DNA of 64,000 bases from Prosthecomicrobium sp. N25 (GTDB lineage: Bacteria > Pseudomonadota > Alphaproteobacteria > Rhizobiales > Ancalomicrobiaceae), in NCBI RefSeq assembly GCF_037203705.1, contig NZ_JBBCAT010000003.1, positions 551,994 to 615,993 on the forward strand. The letters run 5' to 3'. Under the pieces are notes generated by a model. That model was not told the origin of the DNA. It made no database searches and saw only the letters and a list, made by a program, of their open reading frames with translations. Below are positions 1 to 8,872 of this stretch, one piece after another. The position numbers and the translations under genes are program-made. Within the stretch, counting starts at the first letter, position 1. Every line of letters begins with the position of its first letter.

Positions 1-371
1 ACGCCGGAGGCGACCAGGGAGACGTAGGAGTGGTGCCGGAAGGCCTCGCGCTTGTGGACGTTGGAGATGTGCACCTCGATCACGGGGAAGTCGCAGGTGT
101 TGAGCGCGTCCAGGATGGCGACGGACGTATGCGTGAAGGCGGCCGGGTTGATCACGATCCCCGCGGCGCTCTCGCGCGCCTCGTGGATCCAGTCGATGAT
201 CTGGTGCTCGGCGTTGGACTGGTGGAAGCGGATCTCCAGCCCGAGCTCGCCGGCCGTCCGCCGGCAGTCGGCCTCCACGTCGGCGAGCGTCTCGTGGCCG
301 TAGATGTGCGGCTGCCGCTTGCCGAGCAGGTTCAGGTTCGGACCGTTGAGGACGAAGACGAGACGGCTCAT
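1..371 (-). CDS. aroQ: type II 3-dehydroquinate dehydratase, partial (C-terminus off the window)
   Basis: AroQ dehydrates 3-dehydroquinate to 3-dehydroshikimate in the shikimate pathway, as a cytosolic dodecamer. The first 123 residues are visible. They start [17 protein letters not shown], followed by the active-site tyrosine in the HIYG segment, [11 protein letters not shown] and [11 protein letters not shown], all hallmarks of the type II fold. Family members are about 145-150 residues, so roughly 25 C-terminal residues lie beyond base 1. The ATG at 371-369 begins directly at the conserved N-terminal strand. The gene lies 69 bp downstream of the P-type ATPase on the same strand, but nothing suggests a shared function. 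In this order accB and accC often follow aroQ; that cannot be checked here. Confidence 0.93.
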   Translation of the reverse strand, partial: MSRLVFVLNGPNLNLLGKRQPHIYGHETLADVEADCRRTAGELGLEIRFHQSNAEHQIIDWIHEARESAAGIVINPAAFTHTSVAILDALNTCDFPVIEVHISNVHKREAFRHHSYVSLVASG

Positions 372-440
372 GGCATGCTCCGGACGGGACCTCCCCGTCG
401 ATAGCCGGAACCGACCCGCCGCGCCAGCCCGTCCGGCGCG

Positions 441-3158
441 TCAGCGCGGCCGCGCGATGCCTCCGGTGAGCCGCTTCTCGGCCTCGACCACGAGGAACAG
501 CGCCACCCCGACCCCGATCGCCGCCATCCCGTCCCAGAGCCCGAGCGGCCGGGTGCCGAAGAGCTGCTGCAGCGGCGGCCAGTAGGTGAACGCGCCCTGC
601 GCCGCCGCTACAAGTCCGATCCCGAGGAGCACCGCGGGCGTCCCGGCCGCGCCCCGCCAGGTGAGGGACGGTCCGTGCACGTAGCGGACGGAAAACAGGT
701 AGGCGATCTCCATGGCCACCACGGCGTCGACCACCAGCGTCCGCGCCGTCGCGACGTCGTGCCCGCGCCAGACCGCCACCCCGTAGACCCCGAAGATTCC
801 GGCGACCATCAGCACGGACACGAAGAGGATGCGCGCGAGCGCCCGCCGGTCCAGCAGAGGCGTCCCCGCGGGCCGGGGGCCGCGCCGCATGGCGCCCGGC
901 TCGGTCGGCTCGAAGGCGAGGACGAGGCCGAGCGCGACGGCCGTCACCATGTTGATCCACAGGATCTGCAAGGGCGTCACCGGCAGCGGAAGGCCGAGGA
1001 AGACGGCGGCGACGATCGCCAGCGCCTCGCCGCCGTCGGTCGGCAGCGTCCAGGCGATCACCTTGACGATGTTGTCGTAGACCGTCCGCCCCTCGCGCAC
1101 GGCGGCCACGATCGACGCGAAACTGTCGTCGGCGAGCACGATGTCGCTCGCCTCCTTGGCGGCCTCCGTGCCCTTCGCCCCCATGGCGACGGCGATGTCC
1201 GCCCGCCTGAGCGCCGGCGCGTCGTTGACCCCGTCTCCCGTCATCGCGACCACGGACCCGTCCGCCTGCAGTGCCTCGATCAGGCGCAGCTTGTGCTCCG
1301 GGCTGGTGCGCGCGAAGACGGTCGCCTCCCGCGCGACCCGGCGAAGACCCGCCGCGTCCAGGCGGTCGAGCGCCTGCCCATCCACCACCACCACCGGTTC
1401 GTCGGCCAGCTTCAGGTGCCGGGCGATGGCGAGCGCCGTCGCGGCATGGTCGCCTGTGATCATCTTGACCGCGATGCCGGCGGCCCGGCACTCCGCCACC
1501 GCCGCCGGCACCTCGGCCCGCGGCGGATCCATGAGGCCGACGAGGCCGAGCAGCACGAGCCGGCCTTGCGGGCTCGCCTCTTCCAGCGTCCGCGTCCCGG
1601 CCGGTGCCTCGGCGCTCGCGAAGGCGATCACCCGCTGCCCGTCCTCAGCCAGCGCCTGCACGGCCGCCTGCCAGCCCGCCCCGTCGAGCGGCACGGGGCC
1701 GCCCGGTCCTGCCTGCGCCCCGCAGGCGGCGATCAGCACCTCCGGCGCCCCCTTGACGACGACGAGCCGGCCGCCCTCCGGCGTCGCGTTGAGGGTCGTC
1801 ATCGTCCGGTGCCGCGCGTCGAACGGCACCTCGTCGAGCCTGCGGTAGGCGCCGCGGACGAGCGCCGGGTCCTGTCCAGCCTTGGCCGCGAAGGCGACGA
1901 GCGCGGCCTCCATGGGGTCGCCGGCCGCATGCCATCCAGTCTCGACATGGCGGATATCGGCGTCGTTGCACAGGAGGGCGGCGCGCGCCAGGTCGCAGAG
2001 GTCCGGGTCCGTGCCCGGGTCGACGGCTTCGCCGCCCATCCGGAAGCCGCCCGCGGGGGCGTATCCGAGCCCCTCCACGGCGAGGCGGCGTCCCGCCAGG
2101 ACGACCGCCGTGACCGTCATCTCGTTGCGGGTCAGGGTGCCGGTCTTGTCCGAGCAGACCACCGAGACCGACCCGAGCGTCTCCACGGCCGGCAGCCGGC
2201 GCACGATCGCCCGCCGCGCCGCCATCCGCTCGACCCCGACCGCCAGCGCGATCGTCATCACCGCCGGCAGGCCCTCGGGAATCGCCGCCACCGCGATCCC
2301 GACCACGATCATGAAGGCGTCGCCCGGCGCCTCGCCCCGGACCAGGACCGCCACCGCGAGGACGAGCGCGGAGCCGGCGAGGACCGCCGCCGTGATGCGG
2401 CGCGCGAACTCGTCCATCTGCCGGACGAGCGGCGTGGCCATCCGGCCGACCGAGTCGACCAGCGCGGAGATGCGGCCGATCTCGCTCGCCGCCCCGGTCG
2501 CGACCGCCACCCCGGTGCCCCGGCCGGCCGCCACGATCGTGCCCGAGAAGGCCATCGAGGTCCGGTCCCCGAGCGGCACGTCCGACGCCGTCGCCTCCGA
2601 TCCCTTGTCGACCGGAACCGATTCCCCCGTCAGCGCAGCCTCGTCGATCCTGAGCCCGCGCGCCTCGACGAGCCTGAGGTCGGCCGGCACCCGGTCGCCC
2701 GCCTCGATCAGCACGATGTCCCCGGGCACGACCGCCTCGGCCGGCACGCGCAGCCGCTCGCCGCCGCGCAACACGGTGGCGGAGGGCGCGATCATGGCGC
2801 GGATCGCGTCGAGCGCGCGTTCGGCCCGCCCCTCCTGCAGGAACCCGATCAGCGCGTTGACGACCACCACGCCGAGCGTCACCAGGGCGTCGGTCGGATG
2901 CCCGATGGCGGCCGAGACCGCCGCCGCGCCGACCAGGACCAGCACGAGCGGATTGCGCACCTGCGCGACGAGCCGCCGGATCGCCCCCGGGCGCGGCGGC
3001 GACGGCAGGCGGTTGGGTCCGTGGCGCGCCAGCCGCTCCTCCGCCTCTTCGGCGCCGAGGCCGCCCGCGGTCGTCGACAGGCGCGCGAAGACGTCGGCGG
3101 CCTCGAGGGCATGCCACGCCGTTCCGCCCTCTGCCGCCACTCTGCCGTCGTCTGCCAT
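441..3158 (-). CDS. P2-type cation-transporting ATPase (SERCA/PMR1-like)
   Basis: This 905-residue integral membrane ATPase should export a cation, probably Ca2+ or Mn2+, at the cost of ATP. In order it has an N-terminal cation-ATPase domain (WHALEAADVF onward), the actuator motif TGES near residue 177, the P2 membrane motif AAIPEGLPA, the phosphorylation motif SDKTGTLT with its Asp near 338, the hinge TGDGVNDAPAL near 645, and a C-terminal block of hydrophobic helices. The IPEGLP motif and soluble N-terminus favour a P2A-like Ca2+ pump over a heavy-metal P1B pump; no CPx motif or metal-binding Cys pair is present. I chose the ATG at 3158 (MADDGR). The open frame runs further upstream to 3422, but that extension is arginine-rich, overlaps the neighbouring gene and looks non-coding. 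Substrate is inferred from family only. Confidence 0.9.
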   Translation of the reverse strand: MADDGRVAAEGGTAWHALEAADVFARLSTTAGGLGAEEAEERLARHGPNRLPSPPRPGAIRRLVAQVRNPLVLVLVGAAAVSAAIGHPTDALVTLGVVVVNALIGFLQEGRAERALDAIRAMIAPSATVLRGGERLRVPAEAVVPGDIVLIEAGDRVPADLRLVEARGLRIDEAALTGESVPVDKGSEATASDVPLGDRTSMAFSGTIVAAGRGTGVAVATGAASEIGRISALVDSVGRMATPLVRQMDEFARRITAAVLAGSALVLAVAVLVRGEAPGDAFMIVVGIAVAAIPEGLPAVMTIALAVGVERMAARRAIVRRLPAVETLGSVSVVCSDKTGTLTRNEMTVTAVVLAGRRLAVEGLGYAPAGGFRMGGEAVDPGTDPDLCDLARAALLCNDADIRHVETGWHAAGDPMEAALVAFAAKAGQDPALVRGAYRRLDEVPFDARHRTMTTLNATPEGGRLVVVKGAPEVLIAACGAQAGPGGPVPLDGAGWQAAVQALAEDGQRVIAFASAEAPAGTRTLEEASPQGRLVLLGLVGLMDPPRAEVPAAVAECRAAGIAVKMITGDHAATALAIARHLKLADEPVVVVDGQALDRLDAAGLRRVAREATVFARTSPEHKLRLIEALQADGSVVAMTGDGVNDAPALRRADIAVAMGAKGTEAAKEASDIVLADDSFASIVAAVREGRTVYDNIVKVIAWTLPTDGGEALAIVAAVFLGLPLPVTPLQILWINMVTAVALGLVLAFEPTEPGAMRRGPRPAGTPLLDRRALARILFVSVLMVAGIFGVYGVAVWRGHDVATARTLVVDAVVAMEIAYLFSVRYVHGPSLTWRGAAGTPAVLLGIGLVAAAQGAFTYWPPLQQLFGTRPLGLWDGMAAIGVGVALFLVVEAEKRLTGGIARPR

Positions 3159-3246
3159 CTCGAGACCTGACGAAAAACTGACGGGCACCAAGCCCCAGCC
3201 GCACCCGCCCCGCAATCCGTAATGGCGCGGATCGGGCCGGCAGCGC

Positions 3247-4437
3247 CTAGGCCGGCCCGATCGCGCCGTTCCGCACCAGCGCCTCGATCTCCGCGTCCGA
3301 ATACCCGGCCTCCCGCGCGATGGCGCGGCTGTGCTCCCCGACCTTCGGCACGTCGAGCCGGAGTCCCAGCCGCTCGCCGTCCATCTCGAGCGGCAGCGCG
3401 GGCACCCCGAGCGGGCGCCCATCCGGCAGGGTCACCTCGACGAGCGCCCCCGGCGCCCGCACCTGCGGGTCGTCGTAGAGGTCCTCGGGCCTGTTGATCG
3501 GCGCGAAGGGCAGGCCGGCCGCCTCGCAGGCCGCGAGGATCTCGGCCCGCGTCATGGCGCCGAACAGCGCCTTCAGCGCCGGCATCATGCGCGCCCGGCC
3601 CGCGACCCGTCCGGGGTTGGTGGCGAGGTCGGGGTCGGCGGCGAGGTCCGGCCGGCCGAAGCGCCGGCAGAAGGTCTGCCATTGGCCGTCGCTGACGATG
3701 CCGACGAAGACCTGCCCGCCGTCCGCGCTGTCGAACACGTCGTAGACCCCCCAGGCCGAGACGCGCACCGGCATCGGCGGAGCGGGCCGGCCGGTGATCA
3801 CCGACTGCGCCATGTGCTGGGCGACGAGCAGCAGGTTGTTCTCGAAGAGGGCGCTGCGCACGTGCCGGCCCCGTCCGCTGCGCGCCCGCTCGGCGAGCGC
3901 CGCCAGGATGCCGATCACCGCGAACATGCCGCCCATGATGTCGTTGACCGAGGACCCGGCCCTGAGCGGCCGGCCGGGCGGCCCCGTCATGTAGGCGAGC
4001 CCGCCCATCATCTGCACCACCTCGTCGAGCGCCGTGCGGGTCTCGTAGGGGCCGGCCAGGAAGCCCTTGAGCGAGCAGTAGATCAGGCCCGGATTGTCGA
4101 CCGAGAGCGCCGCGTGGCCGAGACCGAGGTCGTCGAGCGCCCCGGTCCGGAAGTTCTCGGTGAGCACGTCCGCCGTCGCCAGCAGGCGCCGGACGAGCGC
4201 GATCCCGCCCGGCGACTTCAGGTCGACCGCCAGGCTGCGCTTGTTGCGGTTGAAGACGGGGAAGAAGCCCGCGCCCGCCCCCGGCAACTGGCGCGTCTTG
4301 TCGCCGCCCGGCCAGGGCTCGACCTTGATCACGTCCGCCCCGAGGTCGCCGAGGATCATGCCCGCGCTCGGTCCCATGACCATGTGGGAGAACTCGACCA
4401 CCCGGAGCCCCGCGAGCGGCAGGTCGCCGGCGATCAT
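3247..4437 (-). CDS. CaiB/BaiF (family III) CoA-transferase
   Basis: The 396-residue protein should move CoA between carboxylic acids through an aspartyl-CoA thioester. It opens with LAGLRVVEFSHMVMGPSAG and LGADVIKVEP, the standard start of the family, followed by NRNKRSLAVDLK, the ENFRTGALDDLGLG segment, and the catalytic-Asp segment SSVNDIMGG near residue 165. Length is typical. The ATG at 4437 has GGGAGG about 8 bases upstream; an in-frame ATG at 4470 would add 11 residues and has a weaker, closer GAGG. The upstream mfd-like gene is divergent, so this gene and the ATPase (89 bp downstream) may form a transcript. Substrates cannot be read from the sequence. Formyl-CoA transferase, succinyl-CoA:mesaconate transferase and alpha-methylacyl-CoA racemase belong to the same fold. 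Confidence 0.9.
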   Translation of the reverse strand: MIAGDLPLAGLRVVEFSHMVMGPSAGMILGDLGADVIKVEPWPGGDKTRQLPGAGAGFFPVFNRNKRSLAVDLKSPGGIALVRRLLATADVLTENFRTGALDDLGLGHAALSVDNPGLIYCSLKGFLAGPYETRTALDEVVQMMGGLAYMTGPPGRPLRAGSSVNDIMGGMFAVIGILAALAERARSGRGRHVRSALFENNLLLVAQHMAQSVITGRPAPPMPVRVSAWGVYDVFDSADGGQVFVGIVSDGQWQTFCRRFGRPDLAADPDLATNPGRVAGRARMMPALKALFGAMTRAEILAACEAAGLPFAPINRPEDLYDDPQVRAPGALVEVTLPDGRPLGVPALPLEMDGERLGLRLDVPKVGEHSRAIAREAGYSDAEIEALVRNGAIGPA

Positions 4438-4638
4438 CGGGCGGCCTCCCGCCTGGCCCTCGTCCCGCATGCGCCCTCGATCTCGCCCATGGCTGCCCTC
4501 CGCTCCGGCCCCCACTATAGACGCGGGCCGGCCGGGGGCGACATCCTCGCACCCGCCCGCGGACGGTACGCTCGACGCGGGCACGGGAGCCGGCTCTCGC
4601 GCGTTGTCGCTCGCCCGCCCCCGCCCCGAGGAGATCCG

Positions 4639-7600
4639 ATGTCCGTCGCCGAAGTCCAGGAGACCCCCCTCGATCTCGGCGCCGCCGCGCCGATCGGAGC
4701 CCTCGCGGTCGGGCTCGTCCGGCTGGCGGGTGCCGGGACGGGGCCCCTGGTCCACGTGGCGGGCACGGCCGAGCGGGCGGATGCCTTGGGGGCGCTCCTC
4801 GCCGCGCTCGCGCCGGAGCGGCGGGTCGCGGTCCTGCCCCCGTGGGATTGCCTGCCCCACGACCGCATCGCCCCCTCGAGAGCCGTGATGGGCCGCCGCG
4901 TCGGGGCGCTCCGCTGGCTCGGCGACCCGGACGGGCGGCCGGACATCGTCGTCACCACCGCCCCGGCCCTGATCCAGCGCATCCCGCCCCGCGCGATCCT
5001 GAGGGACGCCCGCGTCGAGGTCGGGACCGGCGAGGCCCTGGACGACGAGGCCCTGCGGGCGCGGCTGCTCGAGATCGGCTATTTCGAGGACGAGCGCGTC
5101 GACGAGCCCGGCGAGTTCGCGATCCGCGGCCTGGTGGTCGACCTCTACCCGGCCGCCGCTCCCCTGCCCTGCCGCATCGAGCACCGGGACGGCCGGATCG
5201 TCTCCATCCGCTCCTACGATCCCCTCTCCCAGCGCAGCGAGGTCGAGACGGACCTCCTGGTCATCGACGCCGCCTCGGAGGCGATCCTGCCTCCCGAGGA
5301 GCGCGCCCGCTTCGCCCCGGTGCCGGCGGAGCACCGCCTGGCCGCCGTCTATCCCGCGCTGGAGAGCGTCTTCGACCTCGTCCCCGACGCCCGGCTTTCC
5401 CTGGAGACCGAGGCGCGCGCGGCCGCCGCCACCTTCCGGGACTGGATCGCCGAGCCGCCCCTGCCCGCCGCCGGCGCCGCCGGGCGCGGCAGCGACACCG
5501 GCCTCTACCTGGACGCCGAGACCTGGGAGCGCGAGGTCGCCGCCCGTCTCGTCGCCGAGAGCCGCGCCGGCGACGATCCCGACGCGGCCGTCCCCCGCTA
5601 TGCCGAGACGGAGTGGCCCTTGCGCGCGCTGCAGGACGACGTCCGTGCCGTCACGGGAGCGGGCGGCCGGGTCGTCCTCGCCGCGACCGGCGAGCGCCGG
5701 CTCGCGCGCCTCGCCCGCCGGGTCGCCGACGAGGCGGGCGCCGAGCCGATCCGCGCCGGATGCTGGGCCGAGGTCGTGGCCGCCCCGGAGGGCTCGGTGC
5801 TGGCCATGATCCTGCCGCTCGACGAGGGGTTCCGCCTGCCGGACGGCACGCTGGTCGTCACCGCCCAGGACCTCGCCGGCTCGCGCGGCGACCGGCCCGG
5901 GGACGCCGGCCCCACCGCCTTTCCGGTCGACATGACGGTCCGCATCGGCGATGCGGTGGTCCATCTCGATCACGGCATCGCGGCGCTGGAAGGCCTCGAT
6001 CCCATCGGCGACGGGACCGAGGGCGTGCGCCTGCGCTTTGCCGACGACGCCCGGCTGGTCGTCCCCCTCGACGAGGTGAACCGCCTCTGGCGCTACGGCT
6101 CGGAGGCCGAGGCCGTGTCGCTGTCGCGGCTCGGCGGCACCGCCTGGACCGACCGGAAGGCGGAGGTCGAGGCCGAGATCGCCGCAACCGCCGCTCGCAT
6201 GGCCGACCTCGCCCGGGCCCGCGCCGAGCGGACCGCGCCCGTGCTGGAGCCGCCGCGCGCGCCCTACGAACGCATCGTCGGCCGCTTCCCCTATGCCCCG
6301 ACCCGCGACCAGCGCGCCGCCATCGCCGCCACCCTGGCGGACCTCGCGTCGGGCCGCCCGATGGACCGGCTGGTCTGCGGCGACGTCGGCTTCGGCAAGA
6401 CGGAGGTCGCCGTCCGCGCCATCGCGGCCTGCGTGCTGGCCGGACGCCAGGCCGTGCTCGCCGCGCCCACCACGGTGCTCGCCCGCCAGCACGCCGCGAC
6501 CCTTCGCCGCCGCTTCGCCGGCCTCGGCTTCGAGATCGCCGAACTCTCCCGCCTGGTCGAGCCTGCCGAGGCCCGCCGGGTCCGCGCCGGCCTCGCCTCC
6601 GGCGAGATCCGGCTCGCCGTCGGCACCCACGCCCTCGCCCAGAAGGGCGTCGCCTTCCACGACCTCGGCCTCGTGGTGATCGACGAGGAGCAGCGCTTCG
6701 GCGTCCGCCACAAGGAGCGGCTGCGCGCGCTCGCGGCGGACGTCCACGTCCTGACCCTGACCGCGACCCCGATCCCGCGGACCCTGCAGGTCGCACTCGT
6801 CGGCCTCAAGGACCTCTCGGTGATCGCCACCGCCCCGGTCCTGCGCCAGCCGATCCGCACCGTGGTGGCGCCCGAGGACGACGGCCTGATCGCCTCCGCG
6901 ATCGAGCGGGAGCGTCGCCGCGGCGGCCAGAGCTTCGTCGTCTGCCCGCGCATCGAGGACATCGAGCCGATGCGCGCGCGCCTCGCGGGCCTGCTGCCGG
7001 GGGCCGAGATCCTGGCCGCCCACGGCCGCATGGAGGCGGGCAGGATCGACGACGTCATGCTCCGCTTCGCGGACGGAGACGGCGACGTCCTGCTGGCGAC
7101 CGCCATCATCGAGAGCGGCCTCGATGTCCCCAACGCCAACACGATCCTGGTGCACCGCCCGGAGCGCTTCGGCCTCGCCCAGTTGCACCAGCTCCGGGGC
7201 CGCGTCGGGCGCGCCGCGCGGCGGGCCGTCGCCTGGCTCCTGACCGACCCGGCGCACCCGCCGTCCGACGCCTCGATGAAGCGCCTGAAGACCCTGGCGG
7301 CCCTCGACCGCCTCGGCGCCGGCTTCGCTATTTCGGCCCGGGACCTCGACCTGCGCGGCGCCGGCGATCTCGTCGGTGAGGAGCAGGCTGGACACGTGAA
7401 GGTGATCGGGCTCGCCCTCTACCAGCACCTGCTCGGCCGCGCCCTCGCGGCCGCCCGGGGCAAGGGAGAGGCCGAGGACTGGGCGCCCGTGCTGAACCTC
7501 GGAGTGCCGGCCGCGATCCCGGCCGACTACGTGCCCGAACCCGAAGTGCGCCTCGATCTCTACTTCCGGCTCGAGCGGCTCGACACCCAGCGCGCCGTCG

Positions 7601-7923
7601 CGGCCTTCGAGGACGAGTTGGACGACCGCTTCGGCCCCCTTCCCGCGCCCGCCCGCGACCTCGTGGCCGCCGCGCGCGTCCGCGCCGCCTGCCGCCGCCT
7701 GGGCATCGCCCGAATCGACGCAGGACCACGGGCGATTGCCGCCACGTTCCGCGCCATCCCGCCGGAAAAGGCCGCGCAGCTGGCCGAGGAGGGATTCGCG
7801 TGGAGTTCAGATCGCCTCCTGGCGCGGACGGAGACCGACGACTCCGGCCGCACGGCGGCGGTCGTGAAGATGGTCGCCCGGATCGCCAGGACCCTGCGGG
7901 ACGATCGGGCGGGGCGGGCGTGA
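4639..7923 (+). CDS. mfd: Mfd-type transcription-repair coupling translocase (possibly a paralogue)
   Basis: Mfd removes stalled RNA polymerase and recruits UvrA. This 1,094-residue protein has a UvrB-like N-terminal module (LPPWDCLPHDRIAPS), an RNA-polymerase-interacting/CarD-like domain near residue 430 (GDAVVHLDHGIAALEG), the relay segment SLSRLGGTAW, Walker A GDVGFGKTE near 581, Walker B DEEQRFGVRHKERL, motif III TATPIPRTLQ, the C-terminal helicase motif QLRGRVGRAARR near 850 and a TRCF C-terminal domain. The start MSVAEVQ at 4639 has GAGGAGATCC just upstream; the open frame continues to 3331 but that part is antisense to the CoA-transferase. The protein is somewhat shorter than the usual 1,130-1,170 residues, and the RID and IATAP positions differ from canonical Mfd (normally GIGRF, IATPP). 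It could be a divergent second copy, which this window cannot settle. Confidence 0.85.
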   Translation: MSVAEVQETPLDLGAAAPIGALAVGLVRLAGAGTGPLVHVAGTAERADALGALLAALAPERRVAVLPPWDCLPHDRIAPSRAVMGRRVGALRWLGDPDGRPDIVVTTAPALIQRIPPRAILRDARVEVGTGEALDDEALRARLLEIGYFEDERVDEPGEFAIRGLVVDLYPAAAPLPCRIEHRDGRIVSIRSYDPLSQRSEVETDLLVIDAASEAILPPEERARFAPVPAEHRLAAVYPALESVFDLVPDARLSLETEARAAAATFRDWIAEPPLPAAGAAGRGSDTGLYLDAETWEREVAARLVAESRAGDDPDAAVPRYAETEWPLRALQDDVRAVTGAGGRVVLAATGERRLARLARRVADEAGAEPIRAGCWAEVVAAPEGSVLAMILPLDEGFRLPDGTLVVTAQDLAGSRGDRPGDAGPTAFPVDMTVRIGDAVVHLDHGIAALEGLDPIGDGTEGVRLRFADDARLVVPLDEVNRLWRYGSEAEAVSLSRLGGTAWTDRKAEVEAEIAATAARMADLARARAERTAPVLEPPRAPYERIVGRFPYAPTRDQRAAIAATLADLASGRPMDRLVCGDVGFGKTEVAVRAIAACVLAGRQAVLAAPTTVLARQHAATLRRRFAGLGFEIAELSRLVEPAEARRVRAGLASGEIRLAVGTHALAQKGVAFHDLGLVVIDEEQRFGVRHKERLRALAADVHVLTLTATPIPRTLQVALVGLKDLSVIATAPVLRQPIRTVVAPEDDGLIASAIERERRRGGQSFVVCPRIEDIEPMRARLAGLLPGAEILAAHGRMEAGRIDDVMLRFADGDGDVLLATAIIESGLDVPNANTILVHRPERFGLAQLHQLRGRVGRAARRAVAWLLTDPAHPPSDASMKRLKTLAALDRLGAGFAISARDLDLRGAGDLVGEEQAGHVKVIGLALYQHLLGRALAAARGKGEAEDWAPVLNLGVPAAIPADYVPEPEVRLDLYFRLERLDTQRAVAAFEDELDDRFGPLPAPARDLVAAARVRAACRRLGIARIDAGPRAIAATFRAIPPEKAAQLAEEGFAWSSDRLLARTETDDSGRTAAVVKMVARIARTLRDDRAGRA

Positions 7924-7952
7924 CGCCGGGCCTCCGGCGCCTGCCGCTCGGG

Positions 7953-8016
7953 TCTGCGGGCGCGGGGCCCGTCCTGCCGCTCAGTTCTGCTGGCGCGGGG
8001 CCTCGTCCTGCCGCTC
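7953..8016. repeat. imperfect direct repeat, about 30 bp, two copies
   Basis: Bases 7953-7982 and 7986-8016 match at almost every position (TCTGC, then GCGCGGGGCC, then GTCCTGCCGCTC) with one substitution and a one-base indel. A partial third copy of the CCTGCCGCTCGGG part lies just before. The second copy overlaps the 3' end of the 51-residue gene and the first copy lies beyond its stop codon. Confidence 0.75.
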
Positions 8017-8136
8017 GCGCCGCTCGAGTTGACGAAGCAGGCGCGCCATCTCGCTGGGGAGCTTCTCGCTGACCTCGTAGTAATGACGGATCTTATTGTA
8101 AAGCTTGAGATCTCTGTAGTGTTCCTGCGTATGCAT
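7981..8136 (-). CDS. small hypothetical protein, 51 residues
   Basis: A short gene encodes a 51-residue, charged, mainly helical protein that begins MHTQEHYRDLKLYNKIRHY and ends in a glutamine/arginine-rich tail. The ATG at 8136 is preceded by GGAGGGTGAGGC, a strong ribosome binding site, and the upstream stretch is AT-richer than the surroundings, as expected of a promoter region. I do not recognise a family. The last part of the gene lies inside a short direct repeat (7953-7982 and 7986-8016), so its C-terminus may have arisen by local duplication. It converges on the mfd-like gene with 57 bp between the stops. Confidence 0.65.
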   Translation of the reverse strand: MHTQEHYRDLKLYNKIRHYYEVSEKLPSEMARLLRQLERRERQDEAPRQQN

Positions 8137-8251
8137 GCCTCACCCTCCGCCGCATTTGTCTAAAATGAAATTCACATGCGACGGAGTGGTTCGAACTTGG
8201 CAGTGGAACAATTGCTCCATGGCTAATAATTTATTACGGCTCCGCTCCCGC

Positions 8252-8473
8252 CTATCCTTGCTGAGCATCGGCCTCCTGGGACTTCTCACGCTCGTGCGCG
8301 AGCTCACTGGCGAAGTCGGCGAGCGCCCGCGCGCTGCCGAGCCGGCCTTCCTCCAGTTCCACCAGATGTTCCGCCAGCAGCCAATGCTCGAGGTCGCGGC
8401 CGTTCGGCCGGCCCTCGATTTCCCAGATCAGGCGGGCGCGGGCGCGGATGCGATCCTCGCGAGTCGTCGACAT
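8252..8473 (-). CDS. DUF2934 family small protein
   Basis: This 73-residue protein carries the DUF2934 signature: DRIRARARLIWEIEGRP followed by NGRDLEHWLLAE, and then an acidic helical tail. The family is frequent and often multi-copy in Rhizobiales; no biochemical function is established. I use the ATG at 8473 (MSTTRED), which has GGAG at about 6-8 bases upstream. In-frame codons further upstream (to 8623) encode an unconserved extension that would overlap the leader of the divergent small gene at 8617. The location among small stress-type genes is consistent with a general stress role, but that is inference. Confidence 0.85.
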   Translation of the reverse strand: MSTTREDRIRARARLIWEIEGRPNGRDLEHWLLAEHLVELEEGRLGSARALADFASELAHEREKSQEADAQQG

Positions 8474-8562
8474 GCGGCACTCCATCCGTCGGTCGGTCGA
8501 ACCGACCCTTGTCAGGAATACTAGGGCTTGAAAGTGGTGATCCTGTGAAGCCTCCGCCTCCC

Positions 8563-8587
8563 GGAACCAGCTCGCCCGGCGCGGGTT
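8563..8587 (+). promoter_or_regulatory. possible EcfG-type stress promoter (GGAAC-N16-GGTT)
   Basis: GGAAC at 8563-8567 and GGTT at 8584-8587 are 16 bases apart and lie 30 bp upstream of the 74-residue gene. This fits the GGAAC-N16/17-nGTT consensus of alphaproteobacterial EcfG sigma factors. About four chance matches to so short a pattern are expected in 64 kb on both strands, so position is the main support. Confidence 0.3.
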
Positions 8588-8616
8588 GCCCGTGCGAACC
8601 GCGAAGGGAGACCGGC

Positions 8617-8841
8617 ATGGCACGGATGAGCTACGAGATCAGGGGCGGCGAGGGATCCTGGACCGTCAGCGGCACCTCCGGACCGCCCGGCCTGGACTAC
8701 CTGACCAAGGAAGCCGCCTTCGAGGCGGCCGTCGGCTCGGCCATGAACGCGTTGCGCGAGGGCCACGAGATCGTCATCACCGTCCCGGGTGCGCGCCCCG
8801 ACGGCACCACCCTCGGCAACGAATCGGTCCAGCCCCTCTGA
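8617..8841 (+). CDS. small hypothetical protein, 74 residues
   Basis: A 74-residue soluble protein starting MARMSYEIRGGEGSWTVSG. The pattern (two short beta strands, a helix with FEAAVGSAMNALREGHEI, then VITVPG) resembles small alpha/beta proteins of the DUF2188 kind, but I cannot assign it firmly. GGGAG lies 8 bases before the ATG at 8617. It is divergent from the DUF2934 gene and may be read from the EcfG-like element at 8563. No signal peptide or membrane segment is visible. It is probably a real gene, because the start site, the codon use and the conserved-looking core agree. Confidence 0.6.
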   Translation: MARMSYEIRGGEGSWTVSGTSGPPGLDYLTKEAAFEAAVGSAMNALREGHEIVITVPGARPDGTTLGNESVQPL

Positions 8842-8872
8842 CGTCCAACACCCCGCCGGGTGCGGCGCAGGG

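Noticed and set aside
1645..3204. A 519-codon minus-strand frame inside the P-type ATPase gene.
   Set aside because: It lies in another frame of the ATPase gene and is almost wholly Arg/Gly/Ala/Asp; no motif supports it.
3331..4638. A 436-codon N-terminal extension of the Mfd-like frame.
   Set aside because: It is antisense to the CoA-transferase gene and lacks similarity. The start at 4639 has a good ribosome binding site.
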